A stretch of 64,000 nt of DNA from an uncultured Bacteroidales bacterium (GCA_900319645.1 ONPG01000001.1:62001-126000), one strand, 5' to 3'; shown: positions 27,201 through 36,379, numbered from the stretch's first letter. A program made the numbers and translations. The notes: generated by a model from the sequence alone, not told the origin.

Positions 27201-27453
27201 ACTGCAATTGGAGAACGCCATCTACGAAGACCATAACGAGATTCGTCCCGACCGTGTGATGATTGACAAAGCACAAAGCAAAGCCATCGTGCTGGATTAC
27301 AAGTTCGGCAAGGAGCGCAAAGAGCACAAAGAACAAGTGCGGAAATATATGCAGGCACAACGCGATTTGGGCTTTCAGCATGTGGAAGGCTATTTGTGGT
27401 ATGCCAAGAACGAACAAGGTGATCAACTTAAAGAAGTAAAGGAGTATGAATAG
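24202..27453 (+). CDS. AddA-like UvrD/RecB-family helicase-nuclease
   Basis: Superfamily 1 helicase with RecB-type nuclease, acting in double-strand break end processing. Walker A is ASAGTGKTF near residue 20. The DEFQD Walker B box is at about 391 (LLDEFQDTSK), with ILVVGDIKQSIYRWR following, motif V MTVHKSKGLEAQ and motif VI YVALTRARDNLFVF. The PD-(D/E)XK nuclease is at the C-terminus (IVLDYKFGK). Length is 1083. ATG at 24202 or 24208 could start it. It overlaps the AddB-like gene by 8 nt, so the pair is coupled. Confidence 0.9.
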   Translation: MTMSDQLIDIRHPLNVCRASAGTGKTFTLAAYYVGLLLSGESYRSILAVTFTNNATSEMKERIMGYLFQLKEGKNQMFLDKAKTFMIRRTSDSDQTLRERAGECFKQMLLDYDNVHIQTIDSFLLNLQSGLAAVLKMSAGYTPELDTKRVITQAVDQMLTTDLSERAKQLLINYVKANLEEDDKSDIRKALIGMANDLYNESVQMLEAEGRIPYDAQAIEKYRERLDESWRVNTERIRLQGLVAQMQEVDPALSNGKALNSASLNLQESLKNPGTMDKDKRFRGLTDTQLESAEGGKWNKLPAEMVRLVAEGSRCGRQCLIAYNTYQLSKEFTYDLQLMSELRVLIHRNLLEANKTLLARTADQLCRALKDGDADFILEKAGIRYHHVLLDEFQDTSKLQWQVFDKLLKELAAGEGNSILVVGDIKQSIYRWRNGDWHTMEQLGKENTYYHAYHNGQFPRLVRNFRSSKQVVEFNLSLFRYIGEHYADFAYYKRSADKETQSPNPTETAQVKEIYDEGFLPEKIEEYYRSNDDAKAGGYVCFRAFVKEGKTGVKPQMLASMFDEMERLLSAGITPEQMMVLVRYNTEVSDITEQFNQLDPALYPLLSRVHLATESSYHLSESADIKAIMAILYCLVNRQINSVYEEIIHRSLPNCDIDQLPAQFSTDTPLFETVSDILRLYFCDENGHYNGTEHAYIDTFLDHVRSYVASEGGKVEDFLTYWEETLQEKSIPMSSVNAIRIMTVHKSKGLEAQTLFVPFCNWESEVKSSKEPKVWCTAVLPDENGVEIALPVQYGLDMKQSDYRAEFEEERHNLRVDNLNLLYVALTRARDNLFVFTDCDKKMETSNSVGQYLLRYEGIEAGELKEGDSYAERVYGEIVVPEEKAKEAESPFDFIGAKPSDSQLWSDGRQVRFVQSKEGQLYTEHGEEAYRLSARMEEGTLCHNIFAHIHTLDEMDHVLDEFESRGEIKDKEQCETLKSLISSAWEGNEKVRGWFTDPWELQLENAIYEDHNEIRPDRVMIDKAQSKAIVLDYKFGKERKEHKEQVRKYMQAQRDLGFQHVEGYLWYAKNEQGDQLKEVKEYE

Positions 27454-30280
27454 TTTTTTGAAACAGACCGCGGAGACGATAGTTCAGCAAATAGGTTGGG
27501 ACCAACTCAGCCGCACAACACTTGTTCTGCCCACGCATCGTGCAGGTGTGCAACTCAAAGACGAGCTGCTTGTTTTGCAGCAGCAAATGGGGCAAAAAGC
27601 CATCTATGCGCCGCAAATAACGACTATAGACCAGTTGTTCGATTTGCTGAGTCCTCTGTATAGCGAAGACGAATTAGAGACCGTGGTACGTCTGTATCGT
27701 CTATACCGCCGTTCACAAATCACAGATTCACAGAACCCGGTGGCTTCAGACGATCTTATGCCCTTGGATATGTTCTATGGCTGGGGAAGGCAGATGATAG
27801 CGGACTTTACGAACGTAGATGCTTCTATGCCTGCCGAAGAAGTGCCGAACTTCTTTGAGAACGTAATTGCTGCTACCGAGCTGGAGCAACTGCAGATAGA
27901 TGACGAACTGCGTTCACGGCTTGTGCAGTTGTTCGGAACCAAGGAATACCATATCCCGGATTCCGTCCGCAGCCAATACGAGCAGATATGGAAACGACTG
28001 TTTGTTCTCTACCGCGAACTGCACGCAGAAATGGCAAGCGAGCAGAAAGGCTATCCGGGTATGCGGCAACGAAGTGTGATAGAACAATGGGATGGAGTAG
28101 TGCAGGAGAAAATCAAAGGACGAAGGTTTGTGTTTGTCGGTTTCAACTATCTGCTGCCGGTTGAGTTCGAACTCATGAAACGGCTGAAAGACGCAGACCA
28201 GGCGATGTTCTGCTGGGATTACGTGGCGGATTTTCAGACCAACGAAAAAGCATTCTCCTTTGCTATTCAGAACAGCGGAAAGTTAGGTTCTGCTGTTCCT
28301 CCGCAACAATGGTCCAACGCCAAAGAGATAGACGTGTATGCGTGCTCGTCGCGTGAAGCGCAAGCGCAGTATGTCCATCAGTGGCTCATCGACAATTATA
28401 CGGCTACAGGTGAACGGGTGGGAATTGTGATCTGCGACGAAACGATGCTGGAACCGGTTATCTATGCTTTGCCATCTATCACTTTGCCGGGGCACGACAA
28501 ACCCGAGCCGATGAATATCACCAAAGGTTTTCCGCTTCGCAACACGCAGGTAGCTGCCAATGCCGTTCGATGGCTGAGCGATCGCAATAACGGCAAAGGG
28601 GAAGATATCGTTTCCACCGAATTCATCGATAGTTTATCCGAATTCCTATTTCCTCAGAATGATGATACAGAATCCCCGGAAGAGGAGGAAAAGACAGAAG
28701 TATCAGAAAGTCTTGAATGGCAGGAACTGCTGCAACTGGAGTCTAACTACCAAATGCACAAGATCATCAACCAAATCCGCAAACTGGTGAGTGACGGATT
28801 GGGTGATATTCCCGTTACGCTCAAGCTGATCCGGTTGCTGATCCGGCGCATGATTGAGAATTGCAGTATGCCGTTCCACGGCGAGCCGATTTGCGATATC
28901 CAGGTACAGGGTGTGCTGGAGACACGTACGCTTGATTTTGACAAGTTGCTGCTGCTGAATGTGGAGGAAGGTGTTGTGCCGCAAAGCAAAGCAGATATCA
29001 GTTTTATTCCGTATTATCTGCGTAAATACTACCACATGCAGACCAACGATGAACGTGCTACCGTCTATGCGTACAACTTCTTCCGTTTGCTCAGCCGCGC
29101 CGGGCAGGTTACTATGCTTTTCAGCCATATCGGCGGCGTGGATAACAGCAAGGGAATGTCGCGTTTTATTATGCAGATGTTGGCTTCTCCGGAGTTTTCG
29201 ATACATAAATACCGTCTGGCGGAATCAAGCACACTGAATATGACAAGTCTTATCGAGACCGACAAGAAATCGCTGGTGGAATCGCTGGGATTGACTACAG
29301 ACGCCAGCGGACATCTCGTGCAAACCAAGGACGGCGAGATAAAAATATACCATCTGTCTCCCAGCACGTTGAATACGTATATCACTTGTCCTCTTGCGTT
29401 CTATCTGGATAAGATCAAGGAGATCAAAGAACCCGAGACCAAAGATACGGAACTGGCTGCGAATACCTTCGGATCGCTGGTACATAACACAATGCAGGCT
29501 ATTTATAAACAATTAGGCTGCAATAATAAAGATCAGGTGGAGATTCATGCAGAAGATTTGGAGGCGTACACATCCGACGAGAAACTGGATGAGATGCTGG
29601 AAAAGGCTTACCAAATGCTGAATGAAGACCAGCAGAATTACGGCCGTACAACGACATACTCCATGGAAGATTATTTCATGGATAATCCCCGAATCAAGCA
29701 ATACGTGCTCCATCTGATTAACAACGATTTGCAGACCATCCGCCGGGAAGGACTCAAGATATGGAAGTTGGAGCAAAGTTATTATATTGATCTACCGGTT
29801 CCTTCCGTAGGAACCATCCAAATAGGCGGAAAAATTGACCGGGTGGATGTTTGCGGACATCTCAACGGAAATAAGCGAATCCGTATTATTGATTACAAGA
29901 CAGGCGGATATGCAAACACCAAGTTGAGCGCCAAGTTAGAGGAATTGATGGAAAACCGCGACAAAGGTTATGTGCGGCAAACGATTATCTATTCGTATGT
30001 GTTGGCGGAAGCTTTGCGTAAACCGGGTGAAGAACTGCTGCCGATTCAGCCGAATCTGTTCTTTTGCAGTTCGGACATGAGCGGAAACGAAACGGTCATC
30101 AAAGTAGATGAGCCGGTTAACGATTTCCTGACAAGTCCGGGCGACAAGATACTTGAACCGCTGCAAAAAAAAGTGGCTCAGTTGTTCACAGATTCACAAT
30201 TCACACCTTGTGAGGAAGGAAAATGTCCGGCTTATTGCTCCTTCTTTGATCTGTGCAAGCGCAAGAAACAAGAATTTTAG
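27446..30280 (+). CDS. AddB-like PD-(D/E)XK nuclease
   Basis: Partner subunit of the AddAB-like complex. The N-terminus (LVLPTHRAGVQLKDELL) lacks a Walker A motif, so the helicase-like part is probably inactive and used for Chi-type recognition or structure. The C-terminal RecB nuclease motif is IIDYKTGGY (about residue 817). Four Cys likely hold an Fe-S cluster, as in AddB: one in TCPLAFYL and three or four in the final CEEGKCPAYCSFFDLC. Length is 944. Its stop lies 1 nt from the convergent mtaB stop. Confidence 0.88.
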   Translation: MNSFLKQTAETIVQQIGWDQLSRTTLVLPTHRAGVQLKDELLVLQQQMGQKAIYAPQITTIDQLFDLLSPLYSEDELETVVRLYRLYRRSQITDSQNPVASDDLMPLDMFYGWGRQMIADFTNVDASMPAEEVPNFFENVIAATELEQLQIDDELRSRLVQLFGTKEYHIPDSVRSQYEQIWKRLFVLYRELHAEMASEQKGYPGMRQRSVIEQWDGVVQEKIKGRRFVFVGFNYLLPVEFELMKRLKDADQAMFCWDYVADFQTNEKAFSFAIQNSGKLGSAVPPQQWSNAKEIDVYACSSREAQAQYVHQWLIDNYTATGERVGIVICDETMLEPVIYALPSITLPGHDKPEPMNITKGFPLRNTQVAANAVRWLSDRNNGKGEDIVSTEFIDSLSEFLFPQNDDTESPEEEEKTEVSESLEWQELLQLESNYQMHKIINQIRKLVSDGLGDIPVTLKLIRLLIRRMIENCSMPFHGEPICDIQVQGVLETRTLDFDKLLLLNVEEGVVPQSKADISFIPYYLRKYYHMQTNDERATVYAYNFFRLLSRAGQVTMLFSHIGGVDNSKGMSRFIMQMLASPEFSIHKYRLAESSTLNMTSLIETDKKSLVESLGLTTDASGHLVQTKDGEIKIYHLSPSTLNTYITCPLAFYLDKIKEIKEPETKDTELAANTFGSLVHNTMQAIYKQLGCNNKDQVEIHAEDLEAYTSDEKLDEMLEKAYQMLNEDQQNYGRTTTYSMEDYFMDNPRIKQYVLHLINNDLQTIRREGLKIWKLEQSYYIDLPVPSVGTIQIGGKIDRVDVCGHLNGNKRIRIIDYKTGGYANTKLSAKLEELMENRDKGYVRQTIIYSYVLAEALRKPGEELLPIQPNLFFCSSDMSGNETVIKVDEPVNDFLTSPGDKILEPLQKKVAQLFTDSQFTPCEEGKCPAYCSFFDLCKRKKQEF

Positions 30281-30281
30281 G

Positions 30282-31571
30282 TCAGATAGTTATCTGCTCA
30301 AAGGTGTTGATTTTCGCTTTGTCGTACGGGCAGGAGACTTTGATATAATTCTCGGTGAAACCTTCCATTAGGTCGGTTCCATCGGGATTTTTGATGCGTT
30401 TGGCTTCCCATAAAACCGTAGCTTTTTCTCCTTTGTGTTCGGCATAGAACTGAGCAGTCTTTCGTTCGCTGACGGCGTGCAGTTCGCGGCTTCTGCGTTC
30501 GCGCTCTTTCTGCGGAACGATGGGCAAGTCCATCTCCAACATACGTGTGTTGGCGCGTTCGGAATAGGTAAAGACATGCAGTTGCGAAACCGGCAAACTC
30601 TCGATGAATCCGACATAATCGCGCCAGCACTCTTCGGTTTCTCCGCGCACACCCACCATACAATCCACTCCGATAAACGCATTGGGCATAACGGCTTTGA
30701 TATGCGCGACACGCTCGGCAAACAGCTCTCGAGTGTAGCGTCGCTTCATGATTTTGAGCACTTCGTTGCTGCCTGATTGCAGAGGGATATGGAAATGCGG
30801 CGCAAAATGTTTGCTGTGTGCCACAAAGTCGATAATCTCGTCGCTCAGCAGATTGGGTTCGCAGCTGGAAATCCGCACTCTATAGGGTGCTATCCGTCCC
30901 GTATCTGTCCCGTAGATGACTCGTGTATTGTCTAAGGTTGTCAGCAAGTCGATAAAGCTTTCGCCCGTGCTACGTCCGAAATCGCCGATGTTGACGCCTG
31001 TCAGCACAATCTCTTTAGCTCCGCCAGCGATGGCTTCTTCCGCCTGTTTGGCAATCGTAGCAATCGAAGGATTGCGACTTTTCCCGCGTGCGAGCGGAAT
31101 CGTACAATACGTACAGAAATAGTTGCAACCGTCCTGCACTTTCAGGAAACAACGTGTGCGGTCGTCCTTGCTATACGCACCGTGGAACTCGTCAATCTCG
31201 CGGATGGCGGAAGTATGGATTTGTGCCACCTGCTGCTCCAGATTGGCGATGAAATCGGGCAGACTGAATTTCTCGTTTTGCCCCAACACGTAATCCACGC
31301 CTTCGATGTGCGCAATCTCGTCGGGTTTGAGCTGCGCGTAGCAACCCGTGACGATGAGAATGGCGTCGGGATTCTGACGCCGGATACGATGAATCATCTG
31401 CCTGTCCTTGTGGTCGGCAGCGTCGGTAACGGAGCAGGTGTTGATGACGCAAATATCGGCTTGTTCGCCTCTTACTGCTCGCTCGTGTCCGCGCTCCAAA
31501 AGTGCCTTACCAAGTGCACTTGACTCCGCAAAATTGAGTTTACAACCTAATGTAGTGAATGAAATTTTCAT
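30282..31571 (-). CDS. mtaB: tRNA t6A37 methylthiotransferase MtaB
   Basis: Radical-SAM methylthiotransferase that converts t6A to ms2t6A at tRNA position 37. The N-terminal UPF0004 domain has FTTLGCKLNFAES, VINTCSVT and VTGCYAQ. The radical-SAM motif is CNYFCTYCTIPLARG near residue 150. A TRAM domain ends the protein. Length 429 matches the MtaB/YqeV branch. It is transcribed from a promoter that shares a palindrome with the cdd promoter; -7 lies only about 10 nt from the ATG, so the mRNA is nearly leaderless. Confidence 0.94.
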   Translation of the reverse strand: MKISFTTLGCKLNFAESSALGKALLERGHERAVRGEQADICVINTCSVTDAADHKDRQMIHRIRRQNPDAILIVTGCYAQLKPDEIAHIEGVDYVLGQNEKFSLPDFIANLEQQVAQIHTSAIREIDEFHGAYSKDDRTRCFLKVQDGCNYFCTYCTIPLARGKSRNPSIATIAKQAEEAIAGGAKEIVLTGVNIGDFGRSTGESFIDLLTTLDNTRVIYGTDTGRIAPYRVRISSCEPNLLSDEIIDFVAHSKHFAPHFHIPLQSGSNEVLKIMKRRYTRELFAERVAHIKAVMPNAFIGVDCMVGVRGETEECWRDYVGFIESLPVSQLHVFTYSERANTRMLEMDLPIVPQKERERRSRELHAVSERKTAQFYAEHKGEKATVLWEAKRIKNPDGTDLMEGFTENYIKVSCPYDKAKINTFEQITI

Positions 31572-31580
31572 AATCGGCTA

Positions 31581-31628
31581 CAAAATTAGTAAAAAATTTG
31601 CATATATGCAAAAAATATTGTACCTTTG
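31581..31628. promoter_or_regulatory. Divergent mtaB/cdd promoters sharing one -33 palindrome
   Basis: The perfect 16-bp palindrome TTTGCATATATGCAAA (31597-31612) holds TTTG on both strands. Plus strand: -7 TACCTTTG at 31621-31628. Minus strand: -7 TAATTTTG at 31588-31581. Both spacers are exactly 20 nt. Confidence 0.85.
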
Positions 31629-31673
31629 TACGCATTTTATACACTATTGTTAAAAATTTAACCAATCTATAGT

Positions 31674-32156
31674 ATGAAAGAGTACAATTTGACAACCAAA
31701 ATGCGTGCCTATCAGTGGGAAGAGTTAAGTGACGAACAGCGTTCGCTGATTGAGATTGCGAAGGAGCAAACCGAGCGCAGTTATTGCCCGTACAGCCATT
31801 ACCATGTCGGAGCTGCCGCCCGTTTGGCGAACGGTGTAGTTATCCGTGGTTGCAACCAGGAAAATGCTGCTTATCCCAGTGGCCTGTGTGCCGAGCGAAG
31901 CGCGTTGTTTGCAGCAGGTGCCCAGTATCCGGATGAGGCTGTGGAGCAACTGGCCATCGCTTGTTTTACCGGAGGGCATTTTACTAAAGAACCCGGTTCT
32001 CCTTGTGGCGCTTGCCGTCAAGTGATGACCGAGACCGAGCATCGTTACGGAGGAAAAATGCAGGTTCTTCTGTTTGGCGAGAACGAGACGTATGTGTTTG
32101 ATTCGGCAGCAGACTTGCTACCTCTGATATTTGTGAGTGAGAATTTGAAAGGATGA
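31674..32156 (+). CDS. cdd: Cytidine deaminase
   Basis: Zinc-dependent deaminase of the pyrimidine salvage pathway (cytidine or deoxycytidine to uridine). It contains the CAERSALFAAG zinc motif (Cys and Glu near residue 67) and PCGACRQV with the two other Cys ligands, plus SHYHVGAAARL. Length is 160. Its ATGA overlaps the next gene by four bases. The leader is about 40 nt from a clear promoter. Confidence 0.94.
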   Translation: MKEYNLTTKMRAYQWEELSDEQRSLIEIAKEQTERSYCPYSHYHVGAAARLANGVVIRGCNQENAAYPSGLCAERSALFAAGAQYPDEAVEQLAIACFTGGHFTKEPGSPCGACRQVMTETEHRYGGKMQVLLFGENETYVFDSAADLLPLIFVSENLKG

Positions 32157-33616
32157 TATTGATAAAAAAGATAGATGTGTATCTGCTCCGGAATTTTCTG
32201 GGGCTGTTTACTGCTACTTTTTTTATTGCGATTTTTATCCTTTTGATGCAGTTCATGTGGATGCACGTCAACGATCTGGTTGGCAAAGGAATAGGTATTG
32301 GCGTGTTGTCGGAGTTCTTTATCTATGCGACGGCATCGGTTATTCCTCTGGCATTGCCGTTGGCCATCCTGCTCAGTTCGCTGATTGCTTTCGGCAACCT
32401 GGCGGAGAAGTTTGAGTTGACTGCGATGAAAGCCGCAGGAATCTCGCTTTTCCGAATCATGCGGCCGTTGGCTGTAACAGTAGCGTTGCTTTCTGTCGGA
32501 GCATTTTTCTTCAGCAATAACGTACTCCCGAAATCCCAAATGAAACTGTGGGCGCTCATCTTTTCGCTCCGCCAGAAGAGTCCTGAACTGGAGATTCCCG
32601 TGGGCGAATTTTACGATGAAATCAGCGGATACCATATTTACGTGCACGGCAAAACTCCGAAAGGCGAGTTGCTCAATATCATGATTTACGACTACTCAGG
32701 CGGTTTTGAGAATGCGAAAGTGATGGTGGCAGACACGGGACGAATGGCCGCCAGTACGGACAAACGCTACCTGGTACTCAATCTGTATAACGGCGAGTCG
32801 TTCGAGAATCTCAACCAGAAACAGCAACGCGCCACCGGTTCGACCAAGAGTATTCCGTATCGGCGTGAGACGTTCACACACAAGCAAATCCTGATTGATT
32901 TTGCTACGGATTTCAACCGATATGACGAATCCATACTGAACGACCAACACGTCAGCAAGAATGTGGCGCAATTGATACACTCGATTGATTCTGTGCATGT
33001 TGTCTCGTTGGAGAGAAGTGCAGAACAAAGTACTCAACTGGTTACCGCACGTTATTTCGGCCGTGAGCAACGCAGCGGAATCATCTTGCCGGAGAAACTG
33101 ACCAAAGAGGAGCACAAGATATACAATCTGGATACGCTTTGGGCTTCGCTGGATGACGCCAAGAAACGTCAGGTTTATACGTTGGCGGAGGAGAGAGCAC
33201 GGACCTATCGCGACCAGATTGAGTATAACGCTCTTCTGCTGGAGGATTCCCAGCGCTACATCCGCAAGCATGAGATAGAGTTGCATCGTAAGTTTACTTT
33301 GGCTTTCGCGTGTCTGATATTTTTCTTTATCGGCGCGCCGTTAGGTGCCATCATCCGAAAAGGTGGTTTGGGCGCTCCGGTGGTTATTTCGGTTATCATG
33401 TTCATTATATATTATATTATAGACAATGCCGGCTACAAGATGGCACGCGAAGCTCTTTGGCCGTGTTGGGCGGGCATGTGGCTCAGCTCGTTTGTCTTGC
33501 TTCCGGTGGGAATTTTCCTGACCTACAAAGCCGCAACCGACTCGCCGCTTTTGAACCCCGAGGTGTGGTCGATCAAGACAAAACGATTATTAAACCGTTT
33601 GAAAAGAAACAAATAG
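32153..33616 (+). CDS. LptF/LptG-family permease (YjgP/YjgQ)
   Basis: Inner-membrane subunit of the LptB2FG exporter that extracts lipopolysaccharide. Three N-terminal helices (about residues 12-32, 55-78, 98-118) are followed by a periplasmic domain of roughly 220 residues and three C-terminal helices (from about 380). The start overlaps cdd by ATGA. Length is 487, longer than E. coli LptF (366), as is usual in Bacteroidota. Whether it plays the LptF or LptG part cannot be decided. Confidence 0.9.
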   Translation: MILIKKIDVYLLRNFLGLFTATFFIAIFILLMQFMWMHVNDLVGKGIGIGVLSEFFIYATASVIPLALPLAILLSSLIAFGNLAEKFELTAMKAAGISLFRIMRPLAVTVALLSVGAFFFSNNVLPKSQMKLWALIFSLRQKSPELEIPVGEFYDEISGYHIYVHGKTPKGELLNIMIYDYSGGFENAKVMVADTGRMAASTDKRYLVLNLYNGESFENLNQKQQRATGSTKSIPYRRETFTHKQILIDFATDFNRYDESILNDQHVSKNVAQLIHSIDSVHVVSLERSAEQSTQLVTARYFGREQRSGIILPEKLTKEEHKIYNLDTLWASLDDAKKRQVYTLAEERARTYRDQIEYNALLLEDSQRYIRKHEIELHRKFTLAFACLIFFFIGAPLGAIIRKGGLGAPVVISVIMFIIYYIIDNAGYKMAREALWPCWAGMWLSSFVLLPVGIFLTYKAATDSPLLNPEVWSIKTKRLLNRLKRNK

Positions 33617-33619
33617 CAT

Positions 33620-34870
33620 ATGAAAATAAATACAATAGAAGAAGCCTTGGACGATTTTCGTCAAGGGAAATTTGTGATTGTAGCAGATGATGAAGACCGC
33701 GAAAACGAAGGCGATTTCATCATAGCAGCCGAGAAAATCACACCCGAGAAAGTCAATTTTATGTTGCAACACGGCCGTGGAGTGCTCTGTTGCCCGATTA
33801 CCGAACAGCGTTGTGCGGAACTGGATCTCATGCATCAGGTGGCTAACAACACGTCGATGCTCGGCACACCTTTTACGGTCACCGTCGATAAACTGGAAGG
33901 CTGTACGACGGGTGTTTCTGCGGCAGACCGTGCGGCCACTATCCGTGCGCTGGCAGACCCGCAGAGCAAGCCGGAGACTTTTGGCCGTCCGGGTCACATC
34001 AATCCGCTGTACGCCAAAGCGGGTGGAGTGCTCCAGCGTGCCGGACACACCGAGGCCGGAGTCGATCTGGCCCGTCTGGCAGGATTGCAACCTGCTGCTG
34101 CGCTTATTGAGATCATGAATCCTGATGGTACGATGGCTCGAATGCCCCAACTGCAGGAGGTGGCACGCGAGTTTGACCTCAAGGTGATCACTATTAAAGA
34201 TCTTATCGCCTACCGCTTGAAGAATGAAGGAAAAACGGTGTGCGACAACCAATTACCAATCACCCAATCCCCCGTCGCCCTTATCGAAAAAGGAGCCACA
34301 GTTTTTCTGCCCACGCAGAATGGCGAGTTTATGCTTACTCCTTTTCGCGATCTAACCACAGGTTTGGAGCACGTAGTTCTTACCAAAGGCGAGTGGACGG
34401 AAGACGAACCGGTTCTTTGCCGCGTGCACTCCAGCTGTGTGACAGGCGACATCTTCGGCTCGATGAGATGCGAATGTGGCGAGCAGCTTGCCAAAGCGAT
34501 GCAGATGATCGAGAAAGAGGGCAAGGGCATTCTTGTCTATATGAATCAGGAAGGACGTGGCATCGGACTTATGAACAAGATACGTGCCTACCAGCTGCAA
34601 GAGCAAGGAGACGATACGGTCGAGGCGAATGTGCATCTCGGTTTCCGCCCTGACGAACGAGATTACGGAGTGGGAGCGCAGATTCTCCGCGAGATGGGTG
34701 CACACAAACTGAGGCTGATGACCAACAATCCCGTCAAACGTGTCGGCTTGGAGAGCTACGGCATACAAATCGTTGAAAATGTGCCTATTGAGATTCAGCC
34801 TAATCGCTGGAACGAGCGCTATATGCGAACCAAAAAAGAGAAGATGCATCATAATCTCAAACTGGTATAA
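33620..34870 (+). CDS. ribBA: Bifunctional 3,4-DHBP synthase / GTP cyclohydrolase II
   Basis: Makes both precursors of riboflavin. The RibB half (1-205) shows [16 protein letters not shown] and the RHGRG-like HGRGVLC. The RibA half has the zinc motif [18 protein letters not shown], given as C-x10-C-x-C, and [11 protein letters not shown]. Length is 416. The interdomain linker (about 205-225) is extended and its core is coded by the heptamer tract at 34248-34272. It follows the permease by 3 nt. No FMN riboswitch is seen. Confidence 0.96.
   Translation: MKINTIEEALDDFRQGKFVIVADDEDRENEGDFIIAAEKITPEKVNFMLQHGRGVLCCPITEQRCAELDLMHQVANNTSMLGTPFTVTVDKLEGCTTGVSAADRAATIRALADPQSKPETFGRPGHINPLYAKAGGVLQRAGHTEAGVDLARLAGLQPAAALIEIMNPDGTMARMPQLQEVAREFDLKVITIKDLIAYRLKNEGKTVCDNQLPITQSPVALIEKGATVFLPTQNGEFMLTPFRDLTTGLEHVVLTKGEWTEDEPVLCRVHSSCVTGDIFGSMRCECGEQLAKAMQMIEKEGKGILVYMNQEGRGIGLMNKIRAYQLQEQGDDTVEANVHLGFRPDERDYGVGAQILREMGAHKLRLMTNNPVKRVGLESYGIQIVENVPIEIQPNRWNERYMRTKKEKMHHNLKLV
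34248..34272. repeat. In-frame heptamer tract in the ribBA linker
   Basis: ACCAATT, ACCAATC, ACCCAATC follow one another; they encode about residues 210-218 (NQLPITQSP). The intergenic tracts use the same kind of word. Confidence 0.8.
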
Positions 34871-34956
34871 GCCTGTTGGCACGATTATTGCAGGTAATTC
34901 ATTGAAAGCCGACAGCGGATAGCTGGAAGCAATAAACCCTTTAAAACAATACAATT

Positions 34957-36318
34957 ATGAAACGATTAACTACACTTCTGATGACGCTAATGCTCATGAG
35001 CACGGCGTTGTGGGCGGACGAGACAATCACGGTCTCTGCCAACAGTTCGGACATCTCAGAGGGACTGGATCTGAAGGTGGTAGCTAAGCTTTTTGCGGAA
35101 GCTAAAGACCTGGAGCAGTTCGAGATGATGCTCAACAATCCGGACAGCGCTTTCTGCAACCTCGACCTCAATGGAGACGGACAGGTGGATTACCTCCGCG
35201 TAGTAGAAACCGGTGAGGGTCGCAAACGTCTGATTGTCCTGCAGGCTATCCTTGCCAAGGATATCTACCAGGATGTTGCCTCCATTTATGTGGAGAAAGA
35301 CGAGGCGGACAATGTGACCGTTCAGATAGTAGGCGATGAGTATATCTACGGAACCAACTATATAATCGAGCCGGTGTATGTGTATCGTCCTGTCATCTAT
35401 GATTGGTTCTGGAGTCCCGCTTGGTACGCATGGTACTCGCCTTGGTATTGGGGATATTATCCCGGCTGGTGGTACGTACACAGCTGCTGGGCATGCGACA
35501 GATATTGGGCACATTGCTATGCTTTCCATCATTGCCACTATGGATGCTCCTTCCGCACAGGACGTAGTGTCCGCCGAGGATATGTGGAGATGCAGAGTGA
35601 CGTAACGCGCAGAGATTATGCCACGGCTAATCCCGACCGTTCGTTCTCACAACGCAACAGCGGTTTGACCAACGCTCGCGAACTGCGTCGCACCTCCGGA
35701 GCCGCCCGTACGGAAGCACCTGCCACCGCCCAGACACGTTCTTCAGCAGCAGCTCGCACATTTGATAGCCGCACAACCGCAGTAGCTCGTACTTCGGGAG
35801 CCGCAACCGCCCGTACTTCGGGAACGGCAGCCCGCGCGCAGTCATCCACTGCACATACATCGGATTCGCGCACTTCTGCCACAGCAACGAGATCGTCCGG
35901 TACAACCCGTGCATCCGGTTCGGCTACCTCAGTCCGCTCCACAGGAACAGCCACTGCTACGAGAACATCCAGCGCAACCCGCACAACCGGTTCTACCACA
36001 GCGAGCACAACCCGCTCGTCCGGAACCGCAACACGCAGTACAGCCACGACAGCGCGTACGGCAGGCTCAACAACGCGTACTACTGCTTCTTCGACTCGCG
36101 CTTCCGGCACATCGACGCGCTCGACAGGAACGGTCCGCTCCAGCAGTTCAACCTATTCCGGAGCAACGCGCTCCAGCGGCTCAACCTATTCTGGTACGAC
36201 CCGCTCCGGTGGTTCTACATACTCCGGCGGAGGTTCTGTTAGCCGCGGAGGTGGTGGCGGATTCTCCGGTGGCGGAGGCGGCGGAGGTGGCCGCACATCC
36301 GGAACAGTACGCCGATAA
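34957..36318 (+). CDS. Secreted protein with EF-hand-like loop and Ser/Thr/Arg-rich tail
   Basis: MKRLTTLLMTLMLMSTALWA is a signal peptide. Residues about 60-75 contain DLNGDGQVDYLRV, a calcium-binding dockerin/EF-hand-type loop. Residues 130-185 are dense in Trp, Tyr and Pro (PAWYAWYSPWYWGYYPGWW). Then comes a Cys/His cluster, and from about 225 to 420 a low-complexity tail of RTSG, RSSG, TATR and STTR words, ending in Gly-rich GGGGGGGR. No enzyme family is recognised. The tail could be a surface or mineral-binding region. It stands alone between ribBA and a bidirectional terminator. Confidence 0.8.
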   Translation: MKRLTTLLMTLMLMSTALWADETITVSANSSDISEGLDLKVVAKLFAEAKDLEQFEMMLNNPDSAFCNLDLNGDGQVDYLRVVETGEGRKRLIVLQAILAKDIYQDVASIYVEKDEADNVTVQIVGDEYIYGTNYIIEPVYVYRPVIYDWFWSPAWYAWYSPWYWGYYPGWWYVHSCWACDRYWAHCYAFHHCHYGCSFRTGRSVRRGYVEMQSDVTRRDYATANPDRSFSQRNSGLTNARELRRTSGAARTEAPATAQTRSSAAARTFDSRTTAVARTSGAATARTSGTAARAQSSTAHTSDSRTSATATRSSGTTRASGSATSVRSTGTATATRTSSATRTTGSTTASTTRSSGTATRSTATTARTAGSTTRTTASSTRASGTSTRSTGTVRSSSSTYSGATRSSGSTYSGTTRSGGSTYSGGGSVSRGGGGGFSGGGGGGGGRTSGTVRR

Positions 36319-36354
36319 ATCAAAAGGAGACTCGCAAGAGCCTCCTTTTTGATT
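36318..36354. terminator. Bidirectional terminator between the secreted protein and aspA
   Basis: AATCAAAAGGAG (36318-36329) pairs with CTCCTTTTTGATT (36342-36354, one T bulge). T-rich on either side, it can serve both converging genes. The loop CTCGCAAG is also seen in the tsf terminator. Confidence 0.8.
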
Positions 36355-36379
36355 ATTCAAAATGTTGATTTTCCAACTA

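Noticed and set aside
35616..36110. Minus-strand frame rich in Val/Ala/Arg within the secreted repetitive protein
   Set aside because: Low-complexity coding on one strand gives open frames on the other; there is no start signal or promoter.
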